DNA of 64,000 bases from contig NZ_CP009687.1 in the NCBI RefSeq assembly GCF_001042715.1, positions 1,913,418-1,977,417 on the forward strand. Direction: 5' to 3'. The notes under the pieces are model-generated. The model ran no database searches, was not told the origin of the DNA, and saw only the letters and a list, made by a program, of their open reading frames with translations. This stretch comes from Clostridium aceticum (GTDB lineage Bacteria > Bacillota > Clostridia > Peptostreptococcales > Natronincolaceae). Below, in pieces: positions 34,791 through 43,629 of the stretch (position 1 is its first letter; the number at the start of each line of letters is the position of its first letter). Both the position numbers and the translations under genes were made by a program.

Positions 34791-35366
34791 ATGGATGAAA
34801 TGAATAGGGAAGAGATGAAATGTGCCATAGAAGCAGTGCTTTTTGCTTGGTCTGAGCCTATATCTATCAAAGAACTCAGCAGAGCCTTATCCATAGAAAG
34901 CAAAGAAATAAAAAAAATTTTAGAAGAAATGATAGATCATTTTAATTTTCATAAAAGAGGAATACAGATTGTTAAAATGAATGATTACTATCAATTGGCT
35001 ACAAGGCAGGAGTACTATCCTTATATAAGAAAATTATTGGAACCAAAAGAACATAAAGGATTAACTCAAGCAGCTTTAGAGACTTTAGCAATCGTTGCTT
35101 ACAAACAGCCTATTACCAAGGTGGAGATCGAGGATGTACGAGGTGTGAAATGTGATAAAGCATTGAGCACCCTACAAGAAAAAGAATTAATTCAAGAACA
35201 GGGAAGGCTAGAAAAAATAGGTAGACCTATTCTTTATGGTACCACCATCAATTTTTTAAAAGTCTTTGGACTAAAATCTATAGAAGATTTACCGGATATT
35301 AAAGAATTTAAATTATTGGCTGAAAGTAGCGACATAGATGATGATAAAGATCTTTTTAGCAAATAA
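34791..35366 (+). CDS. scpB: Segregation and condensation protein B
   Basis: A 191-residue protein of two winged helices, with EEMKCAIEAVLFAWSEPIS and QAALETLAIVAYKQPITKVE, and GRPILYGTT near the end. It binds ScpA in the SMC complex. The frame begins at GTG 34782, but GAGGTG 6 bases before this ATG favours it. Confidence 0.94.
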   Translation: MDEMNREEMKCAIEAVLFAWSEPISIKELSRALSIESKEIKKILEEMIDHFNFHKRGIQIVKMNDYYQLATRQEYYPYIRKLLEPKEHKGLTQAALETLAIVAYKQPITKVEIEDVRGVKCDKALSTLQEKELIQEQGRLEKIGRPILYGTTINFLKVFGLKSIEDLPDIKEFKLLAESSDIDDDKDLFSK

Positions 35367-35379
35367 ATATAAACATTAA

Positions 35380-35434
35380 AAAAGCCACCTTTTGATATAA
35401 TTGAATCTAATTATAAAAAAAGTGTGGCTCTTTA
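35380..35434. terminator. Bidirectional terminator between scpB and speH
   Basis: AAAAAGCCAC and GTGTGGCTCTTT, with inner TATAATT/AATTATA pairing, form a long imperfect hairpin. A-rich and T-rich sides fit termination of both convergent genes. Confidence 0.7.
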
Positions 35435-35440
35435 CATCTC

Positions 35441-35854
35441 CTAAACAGAAATTTTGTACTTGATATCTGTATAGTTATTTTTTGAATGTTTTCTTATTTT
35501 AGAAACAATACCTCTAGGAAGTTCTTCGGTATCTGTTACTTCTGCTTTTAACTTTTCCTTTAAGTAATCAAATGAAGCCCAAGGGTTTACTTCACCACCA
35601 CATGTAAAAACATCAATAGAAGCATAACCATATTCAGGCCATGTGTGGATGGTTAAGTGGGATTCCTGAATGACAACAACACCACTTACTCCCCAAGGAT
35701 TAAACATATGAAAGTTGCTGGTGACTACTGTAGCATTAGCCGCTTCCGCAGCCTCTACCATGTATTTTTCAATTAATTTATGATCATTTAAAATATCTGA
35801 ATCACAATTATAAAACTCCGCTAAAATATGTCTCCCCAATTGTTCCATTTTCAT
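35441..35854 (-). CDS. speH: S-adenosylmethionine decarboxylase proenzyme
   Basis: This 137-residue protein begins [17 protein letters not shown] and has the self-cleavage site between E64 and S65 ([11 protein letters not shown]), with H70 and C85 (FTCGG) as the expected catalytic residues. Cleavage creates the pyruvoyl group; the enzyme makes decarboxylated AdoMet for spermidine. TTG 3 codons earlier is in frame, but GGGAG is 10 bases before this ATG and too close to the TTG. It is a lone gene on this strand. Confidence 0.94.
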   Translation of the reverse strand: MKMEQLGRHILAEFYNCDSDILNDHKLIEKYMVEAAEAANATVVTSNFHMFNPWGVSGVVVIQESHLTIHTWPEYGYASIDVFTCGGEVNPWASFDYLKEKLKAEVTDTEELPRGIVSKIRKHSKNNYTDIKYKISV

Positions 35855-35953
35855 CTTGATCAATCTCCCTTCGTATTTTGCAATTTAAATGATGATGGGT
35901 TCCTTACCCAAGTAGCAGATATTGATTTATCACTAATGATTTCAACTATATTA

Positions 35954-35981
35954 AATATATAGATTTTTGAAAAAAAGTCAA
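35954..35981 (-). promoter_or_regulatory. Promoter for speH
   Basis: On the minus strand TTGACT and TATATT are separated by 16 bases, about 100 bases before the speH start. Confidence 0.55.
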
Positions 35982-36131
35982 TAGGTTTCATAGATTTTCG
36001 TAAAAAACGTTCGAAAAAATTTCATGTTTATGATCTACAAAAAAGAATTTCTTTTATTGATTACCTGAAATAAGTCTATTATCATTAAAAATGGAAAAAA
36101 TAGTAATACTATAACTTAGAGGTGATTAAGC

Positions 36132-36788
36132 TTGTTGACTTACTATTTTTTTACTTTTTTTATGTTGTTCTTAGGATGTATACTATTGCTATTATTTTTA
36201 GATCTAAAAATAGAAGTAAGATTTATAAGGGAGGGAGAAAATGATGAATTAAATATTACTATTTCCATACTAAAAGGGTTATTAAAATATAAAACAACAA
36301 TTCCTTTTATAGATTTTTTAAATAATGGTAGAAATATAATCACTGCCAATATTTATAAAAAAGCTAAAGTATCAAATACCAACGCTATTGAAGATGAAAA
36401 AGAAGAAAAGGAATTCAACTATGATGAAATAAAAATCATTATAAAAAAAGGACATTACTATTACAAAAAATACTGTGAGGTGCTTCACTATATTCATAAA
36501 AGAATCACCATTAATAAGGTGTTGTGGAAAACCAATATAGGCTTGGAAGACGCTGCAGATACGGCCATCATTAGCGGGATACTGTGGGGCATTAAGTCAA
36601 ATCTTATGACATTATTAAAAAGAAAGCTAAGACCACAAAGGATTTATATAGATGTTGTTCCTTGCTATGTTTCAAAAAAATTCGGTGTAATTTTTGATTG
36701 TATAGTGACTTTGAAAATAGGATATATTATAATTGCGGGCATAAAATTACTTTCAACAAAAATTAAGGGTGGTGAAAACATTGAATGA
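36132..36788 (+). CDS. DUF2953 domain membrane protein (YtfI-like)
   Basis: This 218-residue protein has an N-terminal membrane helix (about 1-22) and the DUF2953 domain with SILKGLLKYKT and TIRKVLW-like segments, and a hydrophobic C-terminal stretch. It lies directly before ytfJ, as ytfI does in Bacillus. Function unknown; context suggests sporulation. Its end overlaps the ytfJ leader. Confidence 0.75.
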   Translation: MLTYYFFTFFMLFLGCILLLLFLDLKIEVRFIREGENDELNITISILKGLLKYKTTIPFIDFLNNGRNIITANIYKKAKVSNTNAIEDEKEEKEFNYDEIKIIIKKGHYYYKKYCEVLHYIHKRITINKVLWKTNIGLEDAADTAIISGILWGIKSNLMTLLKRKLRPQRIYIDVVPCYVSKKFGVIFDCIVTLKIGYIIIAGIKLLSTKIKGGENIE

Positions 36789-37245
36789 ACATCCAATAGA
36801 AGCTTTAATGAAAACTACAATGGAAAGCATTAAGGAAATGGTAGATGTAAATACGATTGTAGGAGATGCTGTTGAAACAACAGATGGAACAGTAATTATA
36901 CCCATCTCTAAAGTGTCCTTTGGTTTTGCCTCTGGAGGAGGAGATTATATAAATGAAAAACCCTCTGAAGAGGAAGGTGAAGAAGAAACAAAAGGCAGTG
37001 GTGGCAATGGTGGAGGAAAGGAAAAATTCCCCTTTGCTGGAGGTGCAGGAGCAGGTGTTTCTGTACAACCTGTAGCCTTTATGGTGGTAGGTAATGGACA
37101 AATTAAGCTTATGCCAGTTGATCAAAGAGCGAATATGATTGATAATTTAATCAATACTACACCAAAAGTAATTCATAGTATTCAAAGTATGTTTAATAAA
37201 AAACAAGGATCAAATGGTTCGGATAATATAATTACTTACGAATAG
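36781..37245 (+). CDS. ytfJ: Sporulation protein YtfJ (GerW family)
   Basis: This 154-residue protein matches YtfJ/GerW: EHPIEALMKTTMESIKEMVD, NTIVGDAVET, and the conserved VSFGFASGGGDY and GGAGAGVSVQPVAF. A Gly/Glu/Lys-rich insert lies at about residues 64-84. In Bacillus it is made in the forespore and needed for normal germination with some nutrients. The TTG start behind GGGTGGTG matches the family N-terminus; the frame opens 4 codons earlier. Confidence 0.92.
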   Translation: MNEHPIEALMKTTMESIKEMVDVNTIVGDAVETTDGTVIIPISKVSFGFASGGGDYINEKPSEEEGEEETKGSGGNGGGKEKFPFAGGAGAGVSVQPVAFMVVGNGQIKLMPVDQRANMIDNLINTTPKVIHSIQSMFNKKQGSNGSDNIITYE

Positions 37246-37277
37246 AGGGTATGCTTTATATCCTCTATTCATTTTTT
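37240..37277 (+). terminator. Terminator after ytfJ
   Basis: GAATAGAGG and CCTCTATTC form the stem, overlapping the stop codon, and are followed by ATTTTTT. Confidence 0.85.
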
Positions 37278-37290
37278 ATGCTTGTAGAAT

Positions 37291-37319
37291 TTGAAACTTT
37301 TGGAGTATAGGGGTATAAT
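37291..37319 (+). promoter_or_regulatory. Promoter for the MazG-like gene
   Basis: TTGAAA and TATAAT are spaced by exactly 17 bases, about 40 bases before the start codon. Confidence 0.75.
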
Positions 37320-37360
37320 TAGATTAAGTAGGAGTAAGTACAGAAAACAGGGGGGACAGT

Positions 37361-37783
37361 ATGGATATCAGAGAAGCTATAGAAATGATATGGAATAATA
37401 GAAAGTATAGTACCAATGACCCTAAAACTGCTATCAGTCATTTGAATGAAGAGGTTGCAGAGTCCTTAAAAGCACTAATGAAGGGGGACTTAAATAAGAC
37501 AAAACGAGAGCTACAGGATGCAATGTCCTGTCTATTCATAGCCATGAAGGTATTAGAAGTGGATGTTGTAGAAGCTGTCAATCAGCAAGTTGAACAAATG
37601 AAAAAAAGAAATAATAAAACAATGATATTTAAAAATGATAAAGTTGAAATTTATGTAAATGGCATATTAAAAGGTGGATGGTCTATATGGGGAGCAGAGG
37701 ATATTAAAGAAGCGGAAAAATTAGCAAAGGAATTTGGCTGTGATATACAACATGAATTTGATGAAATAAAAGATGATAAGTAG
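37361..37783 (+). CDS. MazG-like nucleotide pyrophosphohydrolase family protein
   Basis: This 140-residue protein has an N-terminal four-helix MazG-like domain with HLNEEVAESLKALMKGD and RELQDAMSCLFIAMK, matching the E-x-x-E ... D metal motif of all-alpha NTP pyrophosphatases. The C-terminal 45 residues (VEIYVNGILKGGWSIWGAED) form a small extra domain. It may remove unusual nucleotides, but the substrate is not known. It has its own promoter and terminator. Confidence 0.75.
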   Translation: MDIREAIEMIWNNRKYSTNDPKTAISHLNEEVAESLKALMKGDLNKTKRELQDAMSCLFIAMKVLEVDVVEAVNQQVEQMKKRNNKTMIFKNDKVEIYVNGILKGGWSIWGAEDIKEAEKLAKEFGCDIQHEFDEIKDDK

Positions 37784-37808
37784 AGTTACTTTACTTATCA
37801 TCTTTTAT
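37771..37808 (+). terminator. Terminator after the MazG-like gene
   Basis: GATGATAAGTA and TACTTATCATC pair around GAGTTACTT, followed by TTTTATTT. The stem overlaps the last codons. Confidence 0.8.
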
Positions 37809-37930
37809 TTCTATTATTGAAAATCCTCTAACGAGTAATGAGATTATTGAATGATTCTTTAAGATTTTGCTTATAATAATTTACGAATACTCTATTTGCT
37901 AATTTACTAAACAGAAATGAGGTTAAATAT

Positions 37931-39040
37931 ATGTTAAAAAAAGCAGGTATATTTTCATTCATTCTCATAACCCTATTATCAGTGAACTTCTATAGATTTT
38001 CAGAAGATGTGTATGCTAATGGCAGGTCTAGCATTGTTATAGACGTAGAAACCGGCAGAGTACTCTATGAAAACAATATTTATGAACAATTACCAATGGC
38101 CAGTACTACTAAGATTATGACTGCTTTACTGGCTATTGAAAATATTCCTTCAGATAAAAAAGTTAAAGTTCATCCAAAAGCACAAGGTATTGAAGGCTCC
38201 TCCATATACTTAGAAGCAAATGAAAAGGTAAGAATGATCGACCTATTGTATGGACTAATGCTGAGATCTGGTAATGATGCTGCTGGCGCTATTGCTTATG
38301 AGGTTAGTGGTTCTATAGAAGAATTTGCACAGCTTATGAACGCCCGTGCAAAGGAGTTAGGAGCAAAACATACAAACTTTGTTAATCCCCACGGGTTGCA
38401 TGATGAAAACCATTATACCACCGCCTATGATTTAGCTTTGATCACTAGAGAGGCCTTAAAGAATCCAGTATTTAAAGAAGTAGTAAAAGCAAAATTTTGG
38501 ACAGCTGAGAGGGATGGTTATAAACATTTTGCAAATAAAAATAAAACTTTAAGTATTTGTGAGGGGGGAGACGGAGTTAAAACAGGTTTTACCAAGAGGG
38601 CAGGCAGATGCTTGGTTTCCTCTGCTACTAGAAATAATATGCAGTTTGTTGCAGTAACATTAAACGATGGTGATTGGTTTAATACAACGAATGAATTGAT
38701 TAACCGTTGCTTTGAGGAATATGAGCCCTATACAGTTTTTGAAAAAGATGATTTGGTGAAGCATGTTTCTGTAGAAGATGGAAAAAAAGACCTTCTCTCT
38801 ATAAATGTGCCGACAACTTTAGTGATTCCCGTCAAGCAGGAGGAAAAAGACAAAATAATATCTGTGATCAAAGCACCAGAGGTTTTACAAGCTCCTGTAA
38901 TCAAAGGACAAAAGGTAGGTCAGATATTAACCTATCTTGATGGGAACTTAATCAATACAACAGACATATTTACCAATGAACATGTTGATCAACTAACTAC
39001 CAAAGAAAAAATTCTTAGATTCTTTAGATTAGATAAGTGA
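37931..39040 (+). CDS. D-alanyl-D-alanine carboxypeptidase (second DacB/DacF-like)
   Basis: This 369-residue protein has a signal peptide (about 1-30) and penicillin-binding motifs S58-TT-K61, S113-G-N115 and K217-TG. A C-terminal domain follows, ending with an amphipathic tail. Like DacF it trims peptidoglycan stem peptides. The paralogue at 29504-30673 differs in its SxN (SAN there, SGN here). The position near ytfJ and scpAB suggests a spore cortex role (DacB-like), without proof. Confidence 0.9.
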   Translation: MLKKAGIFSFILITLLSVNFYRFSEDVYANGRSSIVIDVETGRVLYENNIYEQLPMASTTKIMTALLAIENIPSDKKVKVHPKAQGIEGSSIYLEANEKVRMIDLLYGLMLRSGNDAAGAIAYEVSGSIEEFAQLMNARAKELGAKHTNFVNPHGLHDENHYTTAYDLALITREALKNPVFKEVVKAKFWTAERDGYKHFANKNKTLSICEGGDGVKTGFTKRAGRCLVSSATRNNMQFVAVTLNDGDWFNTTNELINRCFEEYEPYTVFEKDDLVKHVSVEDGKKDLLSINVPTTLVIPVKQEEKDKIISVIKAPEVLQAPVIKGQKVGQILTYLDGNLINTTDIFTNEHVDQLTTKEKILRFFRLDK

Positions 39041-39068
39041 TATATATGGGGATACAAATCGTGTTTTT

Positions 39069-39138
39069 GTCATTCTGAAGACAGTGAAGAATCATGTGTC
39101 TTAGACCTTTAAGACCCATTCGCTACGCTCAGGGTGAC
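39069..39138. repeat. Intergenic repeat, family B, full copy (70 bp)
   Basis: Begins GTCATTCTGAAGACAGTGAA and ends CATTCGCTACGCTCAGGGTGAC (ends read GTCA...TGAC as imperfect inverted repeats). Partial copies lie at 17817-17850 and 25036-25067. With the terminator below it accounts for most of the 310-base gap after the carboxypeptidase gene. Confidence 0.65.
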
Positions 39139-39218
39139 ATAGACTCTCTACTTGATTCCTCGATATTTCAGCTTGCTAAAACGAGTTCGCTGCAACTTAT
39201 ATACACAGTAATTGTTTA

Positions 39219-39248
39219 AAAAAGTGGTAATTTAAATTACCACTTTTT
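39219..39248. terminator. Palindromic terminator
   Basis: AAAAAGTGGTAATTT and its perfect complement AAATTACCACTTTTT form a 15-bp hairpin with a T tail, usable in either direction. It lies about 180 bases after the carboxypeptidase gene. Confidence 0.8.
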
Positions 39249-39350
39249 AGTGTTTTTCGTATAAACTTTGTAACAATATTGGTAAAAAAAAATATTCTAA
39301 TATTATAGTATATTTTCACTAAAGCTTTTGACCAAAAAAGGAGGGAAAGC

Positions 39351-40283
39351 ATGAATAATCACCGATGGCAATGTATTGATGCTGGGAGTGATTATTGTCC
39401 TTGTTATTTAGCTGAAACAATGGACTGTATCACTTGTTCGCACTTAAAAGGAAAAGAATTTTGTGATTGTGATTGGCGAGGCGTATGTATATATCAATCT
39501 TTTACATTTGAAGGTAATAGAAAAAAAGATCCTAGAGTAGATTTTCATGCTGAGATTGTTGAACGCAAGGAACTTGGCGATAAAATAATTGTGTTTACAT
39601 TAAGGGTACCCCACTCATTTGCTAGACAGGTAAATCAACCTGGTTCTTATATTTTTATACGAAATAAAGACTTTGGTCAATATTTTGACATTCCTATTTC
39701 TGTGATGTATGTCGATGGTCAAAAAGATCTCATAAAAATAGCTGTAGAAATTCATGGGGTGAAGACAAAAACTATTAAAAATGTGGAAGACAGCATGAGT
39801 ATTAGAGGACCCTATTGGAATGGTGTGTTTGGCTTGGAGCATTTAAAACAAGCACAAAATGCTAATTGTCTCATTGTTACACGAGGCATTGCTCAAGCTC
39901 CAGCAATCCTAGTTACCAACTATCTCTTAAGAAATAACAATGCTATTGATGTCCTCATTGACCAAGGCTCTACTGACTATAACTTTATAGAGGAATTTTG
40001 CAAGGTGAAAAACTTGGGAAAATGTGATTTATATGAGCCTGAAGGGATAGAACTTCTTCAAGAAATAATGGATAAAAAAAGCTATGACCTTATTTTTATA
40101 GGAGCTTCTGATTACCTGCAAAAACGATTGTATGATTCTGTTGAAGAATTAAAAAAGAAAAAAGTTGTAACAACAAATAATAATGAGATATGCTGCGGCG
40201 AAGGGATTTGTGGTTCCTGTACGATCTATGATATGAATGGAATTCCTATTCGTACTTGTAAAACTCAGTTTATAAAAGGTTAA
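39351..40283 (+). CDS. PyrK-like ferredoxin reductase with Cys-rich N-terminus
   Basis: This 310-residue protein has a Cys-rich N-terminal segment (C8, C16, C18, C26, C29, C38, C40, C46), then a ferredoxin-reductase FAD/NAD module (FAD site around QPGSYIFIRN and YFDIPISVM), and a C-terminal 2Fe-2S motif CGEGICGSC with a later C, as in PyrK. PyrK passes electrons to dihydroorotate dehydrogenase, but no pyr gene is near. The next gene is an FAD protein, its probable partner. The N-terminal cysteines could hold another iron-sulfur cluster or zinc. Substrate unknown. Confidence 0.75.
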   Translation: MNNHRWQCIDAGSDYCPCYLAETMDCITCSHLKGKEFCDCDWRGVCIYQSFTFEGNRKKDPRVDFHAEIVERKELGDKIIVFTLRVPHSFARQVNQPGSYIFIRNKDFGQYFDIPISVMYVDGQKDLIKIAVEIHGVKTKTIKNVEDSMSIRGPYWNGVFGLEHLKQAQNANCLIVTRGIAQAPAILVTNYLLRNNNAIDVLIDQGSTDYNFIEEFCKVKNLGKCDLYEPEGIELLQEIMDKKSYDLIFIGASDYLQKRLYDSVEELKKKKVVTTNNNEICCGEGICGSCTIYDMNGIPIRTCKTQFIKG

Positions 40284-40301
40284 AGACAGGGGGGACTTCT
40301 T

Positions 40302-41588
40302 GTGGTAAAACCTAAGGTAGTTATTATTGGCGGTGGCTGGGCAGGGTGTGCAGCAGCCATTACTGCTAAAAAAGCAGGAGCAAATGTAGTGATTTATGAA
40401 CGTACAGATATGCTATTAGGTTTGGGTAATGTTGGCGGTATTATGAGGAACAACGGTCGATACACTGCTGCTGAGGAGAACATCTTGTTAGGTGGCAATG
40501 AATTATTTGAGCTATGTGATGAATGTTCAAGGCATAAAAACATTGAATTTCCAGGACATCAACATGCTAACCTATATGATGTAACTATTATTGAACCTAA
40601 AGTGAGACGATTACTGCAGGATAAAGGGATTGAACTGTATTTTCAGTATAGAGCAATAGATATTATAAAAGAAGGAAATAAAATTAAAGCTATTCAGTTG
40701 CAGGATCAGAGTACTGTTTATGGAGATGTATTCATCGAAACAACAGGTTCAACGGGACCTATGGGAAACTGCTTAAAGTATGGTAATGGATGTGCTATGT
40801 GTATATTAAGATGCCCTTCCTTTGGACCAAGAGTTAGTTTAAGTCATAAGGCTGGAGTAGAAGATATATTGGGTCAAAGGGCGAATGGTTCTTTTGGTGC
40901 CTTTAGTGGCTCTTGTAAGCTCAACAAAGATTCTTTATCTGAAGAAATAGTAGATGCGTTGAACAGCAAAGGTGTATATATTCTTGCAGTACCTAAAGAA
41001 GATATCAATATGGATAAATTAAATATGAAGGTATGTCAGCAGTATGCATTAAAAGAATATGCAGAAAATCTAATTCTATTAGATACAGGGCATGCAAAAC
41101 TCATGGCACCCTTCTATCCTTTAGAAAAATTGCGAAGATTAAAGGGGTTTGAAAATGCTAGATTCGAAGACCCTTATGCTGGAGGTGTAGGGAATTCTAT
41201 TAGATACTTATCTATAGCTCCTCGTAATAATGGTATGAAGGTAAAGGGAATAGATAATTTATTGTGTGCAGGAGAGAAGGGTGGACTCTTTGTCGGACAT
41301 ACAGAAGCAATGGTAACGGGTAGTTTAGCAGGACATAATAGTATTAGGGTTTTATTAGGTATGCCATTATTAGAATTACCTAGAAACCTAGCCTGTGGTG
41401 ACTTGATTGCTTATGCTAATGAGGAAATTTTAAAAGAAGAAGGTCTAAAAAGAAGATACACTTTTGCAGGAGCCGATTACTTCAAGAGGATGAAGGAGTT
41501 AAACTTGTATACAATAGATAGAACTTCTTTAAAGAACAAAATAGAGAGAATGAATTTGTTAAATATATATAATGAAAAACTAGTATAA
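40302..41588 (+). CDS. FAD-dependent oxidoreductase (GidA/TrmFO-like fold), function unknown
   Basis: This 428-residue flavoprotein starts with a dinucleotide-binding motif VVIIGGGWAGCAAAITA and a second FAD motif near the end (IDNLLCAGEKGGLFVGHTEA). The middle has a CAMCILRC cysteine cluster, suggesting a redox centre. It resembles the GidA/TrmFO group but is too diverged for a tRNA role. GTG start 18 bases after the PyrK-like gene, with GGGGGG upstream, so the two form an operon. Confidence 0.78.
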   Translation: MVKPKVVIIGGGWAGCAAAITAKKAGANVVIYERTDMLLGLGNVGGIMRNNGRYTAAEENILLGGNELFELCDECSRHKNIEFPGHQHANLYDVTIIEPKVRRLLQDKGIELYFQYRAIDIIKEGNKIKAIQLQDQSTVYGDVFIETTGSTGPMGNCLKYGNGCAMCILRCPSFGPRVSLSHKAGVEDILGQRANGSFGAFSGSCKLNKDSLSEEIVDALNSKGVYILAVPKEDINMDKLNMKVCQQYALKEYAENLILLDTGHAKLMAPFYPLEKLRRLKGFENARFEDPYAGGVGNSIRYLSIAPRNNGMKVKGIDNLLCAGEKGGLFVGHTEAMVTGSLAGHNSIRVLLGMPLLELPRNLACGDLIAYANEEILKEEGLKRRYTFAGADYFKRMKELNLYTIDRTSLKNKIERMNLLNIYNEKLV

Positions 41589-41610
41589 GTCAGAGAATTG
41601 TTTTGAGTTA

Positions 41611-41673
41611 AAAGAAGAACCCTTAAGAAAATGATGTTTTAGACAATAGTATCTTCTTAAGGGGCTTCTTTTT
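41611..41673. terminator. Bidirectional terminator
   Basis: AAAAGAAGAACCCTTAAGAA pairs with TTCTTAAGGGGCTTCTTTT, one base bulged, between the convergent flavoprotein and tetR genes. Confidence 0.8.
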
Positions 41674-42298
41674 AAACTTTGGATAGCGTTAGATCATCTG
41701 GAGTGGATACATAGTTGTCTCCATTAATCATTAAATCTACATATTGAACCATCTCTTCTTCTGAAATAGACATCTTATTTTCAAGCCACCATTTTACCGA
41801 AGAAATTAATGCGCCAGCGTGAAACTCTGCAATAATAGGTATAGGCACATGATAAACAATGCCTTTTTTTTCATTTTCCTCTAGCTTGAATCTTATTTCT
41901 TCGGCAAGTAACTTATGCAGAATTGCTATAAAGGAACTACTGCCACCAGAAATCAAAAGTAGTGCAGATAGTTTTTTATTAACTGAAAGATACTCCAGAG
42001 CATGTCTAATGACAGACATATAGTATTGCTTAGGATGATCAAACTTTTGACTACTGAGGCTGGCTTGATTAAAGTTCTTAATAAGGATTGCTATACCTAT
42101 TTCTAATAAATGATACTTATCGTTAAAATGTTTGTAGAAGGTGGTACGATGTACCATGGCTCTAGCACAAAGGTCTGTAACACTGATTTCTTCAAAAGAT
42201 TTTTCTTCAAGTAAGCTAGTAAGTGCATCAAATAGCAGTTTATAAGTTCTTCGTACTCTTAAATCCTCTTTTTTTTCTTCTAGTGGCTTCTCACACAT
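41672..42298 (-). CDS. TetR/AcrR family regulator
   Basis: This 208-residue protein has an N-terminal helix-turn-helix (EEISVTDLCARAMVHRTTFY followed by KHF) and a ligand-binding C-terminal domain of the TetR_C_8-like type. It is divergent from an RND efflux operon, and a large palindrome lies between them, so it probably represses that operon and responds to a toxic compound. Confidence 0.88.
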   Translation of the reverse strand: MCEKPLEEKKEDLRVRRTYKLLFDALTSLLEEKSFEEISVTDLCARAMVHRTTFYKHFNDKYHLLEIGIAILIKNFNQASLSSQKFDHPKQYYMSVIRHALEYLSVNKKLSALLLISGGSSSFIAILHKLLAEEIRFKLEENEKKGIVYHVPIPIIAEFHAGALISSVKWWLENKMSISEEEMVQYVDLMINGDNYVSTPDDLTLSKV

Positions 42299-42405
42299 AA
42301 CTTAATCTCCCTCTTAAAAAATAATATACAATTTTTCGGATATGTAGAGTAAATTACATATTCAGGATTTTGTTTCTTGCTAATTACTTCCTTTAAGTAT
42401 AAATT

Positions 42406-42448
42406 ATTAATAAACACATGTAAAGTTAATCTACATGTGTTTATTAAT
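42406..42448. promoter_or_regulatory. Operator-like 17-bp inverted repeat
   Basis: ATTAATAAACACATGTA and its perfect complement are separated by 9 bases. It lies between tetR and the efflux operon, immediately before the efflux ribosome binding site and after a possible -10 (TATAAA at 42398). It is a good candidate binding site for the TetR protein. Confidence 0.65.
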
Positions 42449-42465
42449 GAAGAGGAGGTATAGAT

Positions 42466-43629
42466 GTGAAGAAAGTGACATCAATTTTACTCATTTGCTT
42501 TCTATTACTAATGGGTTGTACTAGTAAGCAAGAAGAAATAGTAGAAAGCAAAGGGGTTAGGCAGGTTTACACTAAAACCATAAGTGCTTCAGGGTATGCC
42601 AACAAATTAACTTTAAGTGGCAATATTGTTCCCACAGAAGTTGTTAGACCATCATTTAAGATTTCAGGTGTAGTTTCTCACGTGCTAGTAAACGAGGGGG
42701 ATTTTGTAAAAAAAGGTCAGGCTATCGCTCAAATGGATCAAAGTGATTATGCTATCAAGGTTAGAGCAGCAGAAGCAGAATTAAATGCGGCTAGACTACA
42801 GATTGAAACGGAAATTCCAGCAAAAATTAATCAAGCAAAAACACAATATGAACTTACAAAGCTTACCTATGATAGAGTGCAGACCTTGTATGAAGAGGGA
42901 GCAGCTCCCCGATCTCAATTAGATGAAATTTCTGCTAAGCTGGTTCTAGATGAAAGTACTTATAATCAAGCGATGGATGCAAAAATCATAGCAGAAACAA
43001 AACTTCAAATGGCGGAGGCCGCGTTGGATTTAGCTAATGCTAATATAAGTGATACTACTATCTACAGCCCTATAGATGGTGTGATTTTACAAAAAGTCAT
43101 GACCTCTGGAGAAACAACAAGTGCTGGATATCCTGTAGTTGTCATTGGTCAGATAAACAAAGTTTGGGCTGAAATTGGTGTGCCTGATGAATATATCAAT
43201 ACTTTAAAGGCTGGTCAAAAAGCAAATGTATATGTTTATGGGATAGATCAATCTATACAGGGAACCATTGATGAAATCGCTTTTTTGGCAGATACGAAAA
43301 CTAGAACATTTCCTGTAAAGATTCTAATAAATAATTCTGATAAAGCACTAAAACCAGGAATGATTACGAAGGTAGACATTCAATTAAGCAATGGGGAAAA
43401 GACACTTATTCCTTTGTCCAGTGTTATGCATTTATCCGCTGGGTCATCAGTTTATGTTTATTCAGATGAAACTGGAACAGTTAGCTTAAGAATCATCGAA
43501 ACTGGAGAAATTATAAAGGATAAGATTGAAGTTCTTGAAGGATTAGCAGCTGATGAAAAAATCGTTGTTGAAGGGCAGTTTCTTCTTCGTGAGGGTGAGC
43601 AGGTGATGGCAGAGGAGATGGTAGAATGA
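42466..43629 (+). CDS. RND efflux periplasmic-adaptor-type lipoprotein (MFP)
   Basis: This 387-residue protein has a lipoprotein signal with lipobox LLMGC (C18), a biotinyl-lipoyl-like barrel (GVVSHVLVNEGDFVKKGQAI), a long alpha hairpin (about 95-190), and the second half of the lipoyl domain (IYSPIDGVILQKVM). It links the RND pump to the outside of the membrane in a Gram-positive cell. GTG start behind GAGGAGGT. It overlaps the pump gene by 4 bases. Confidence 0.92.
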   Translation: MKKVTSILLICFLLLMGCTSKQEEIVESKGVRQVYTKTISASGYANKLTLSGNIVPTEVVRPSFKISGVVSHVLVNEGDFVKKGQAIAQMDQSDYAIKVRAAEAELNAARLQIETEIPAKINQAKTQYELTKLTYDRVQTLYEEGAAPRSQLDEISAKLVLDESTYNQAMDAKIIAETKLQMAEAALDLANANISDTTIYSPIDGVILQKVMTSGETTSAGYPVVVIGQINKVWAEIGVPDEYINTLKAGQKANVYVYGIDQSIQGTIDEIAFLADTKTRTFPVKILINNSDKALKPGMITKVDIQLSNGEKTLIPLSSVMHLSAGSSVYVYSDETGTVSLRIIETGEIIKDKIEVLEGLAADEKIVVEGQFLLREGEQVMAEEMVE

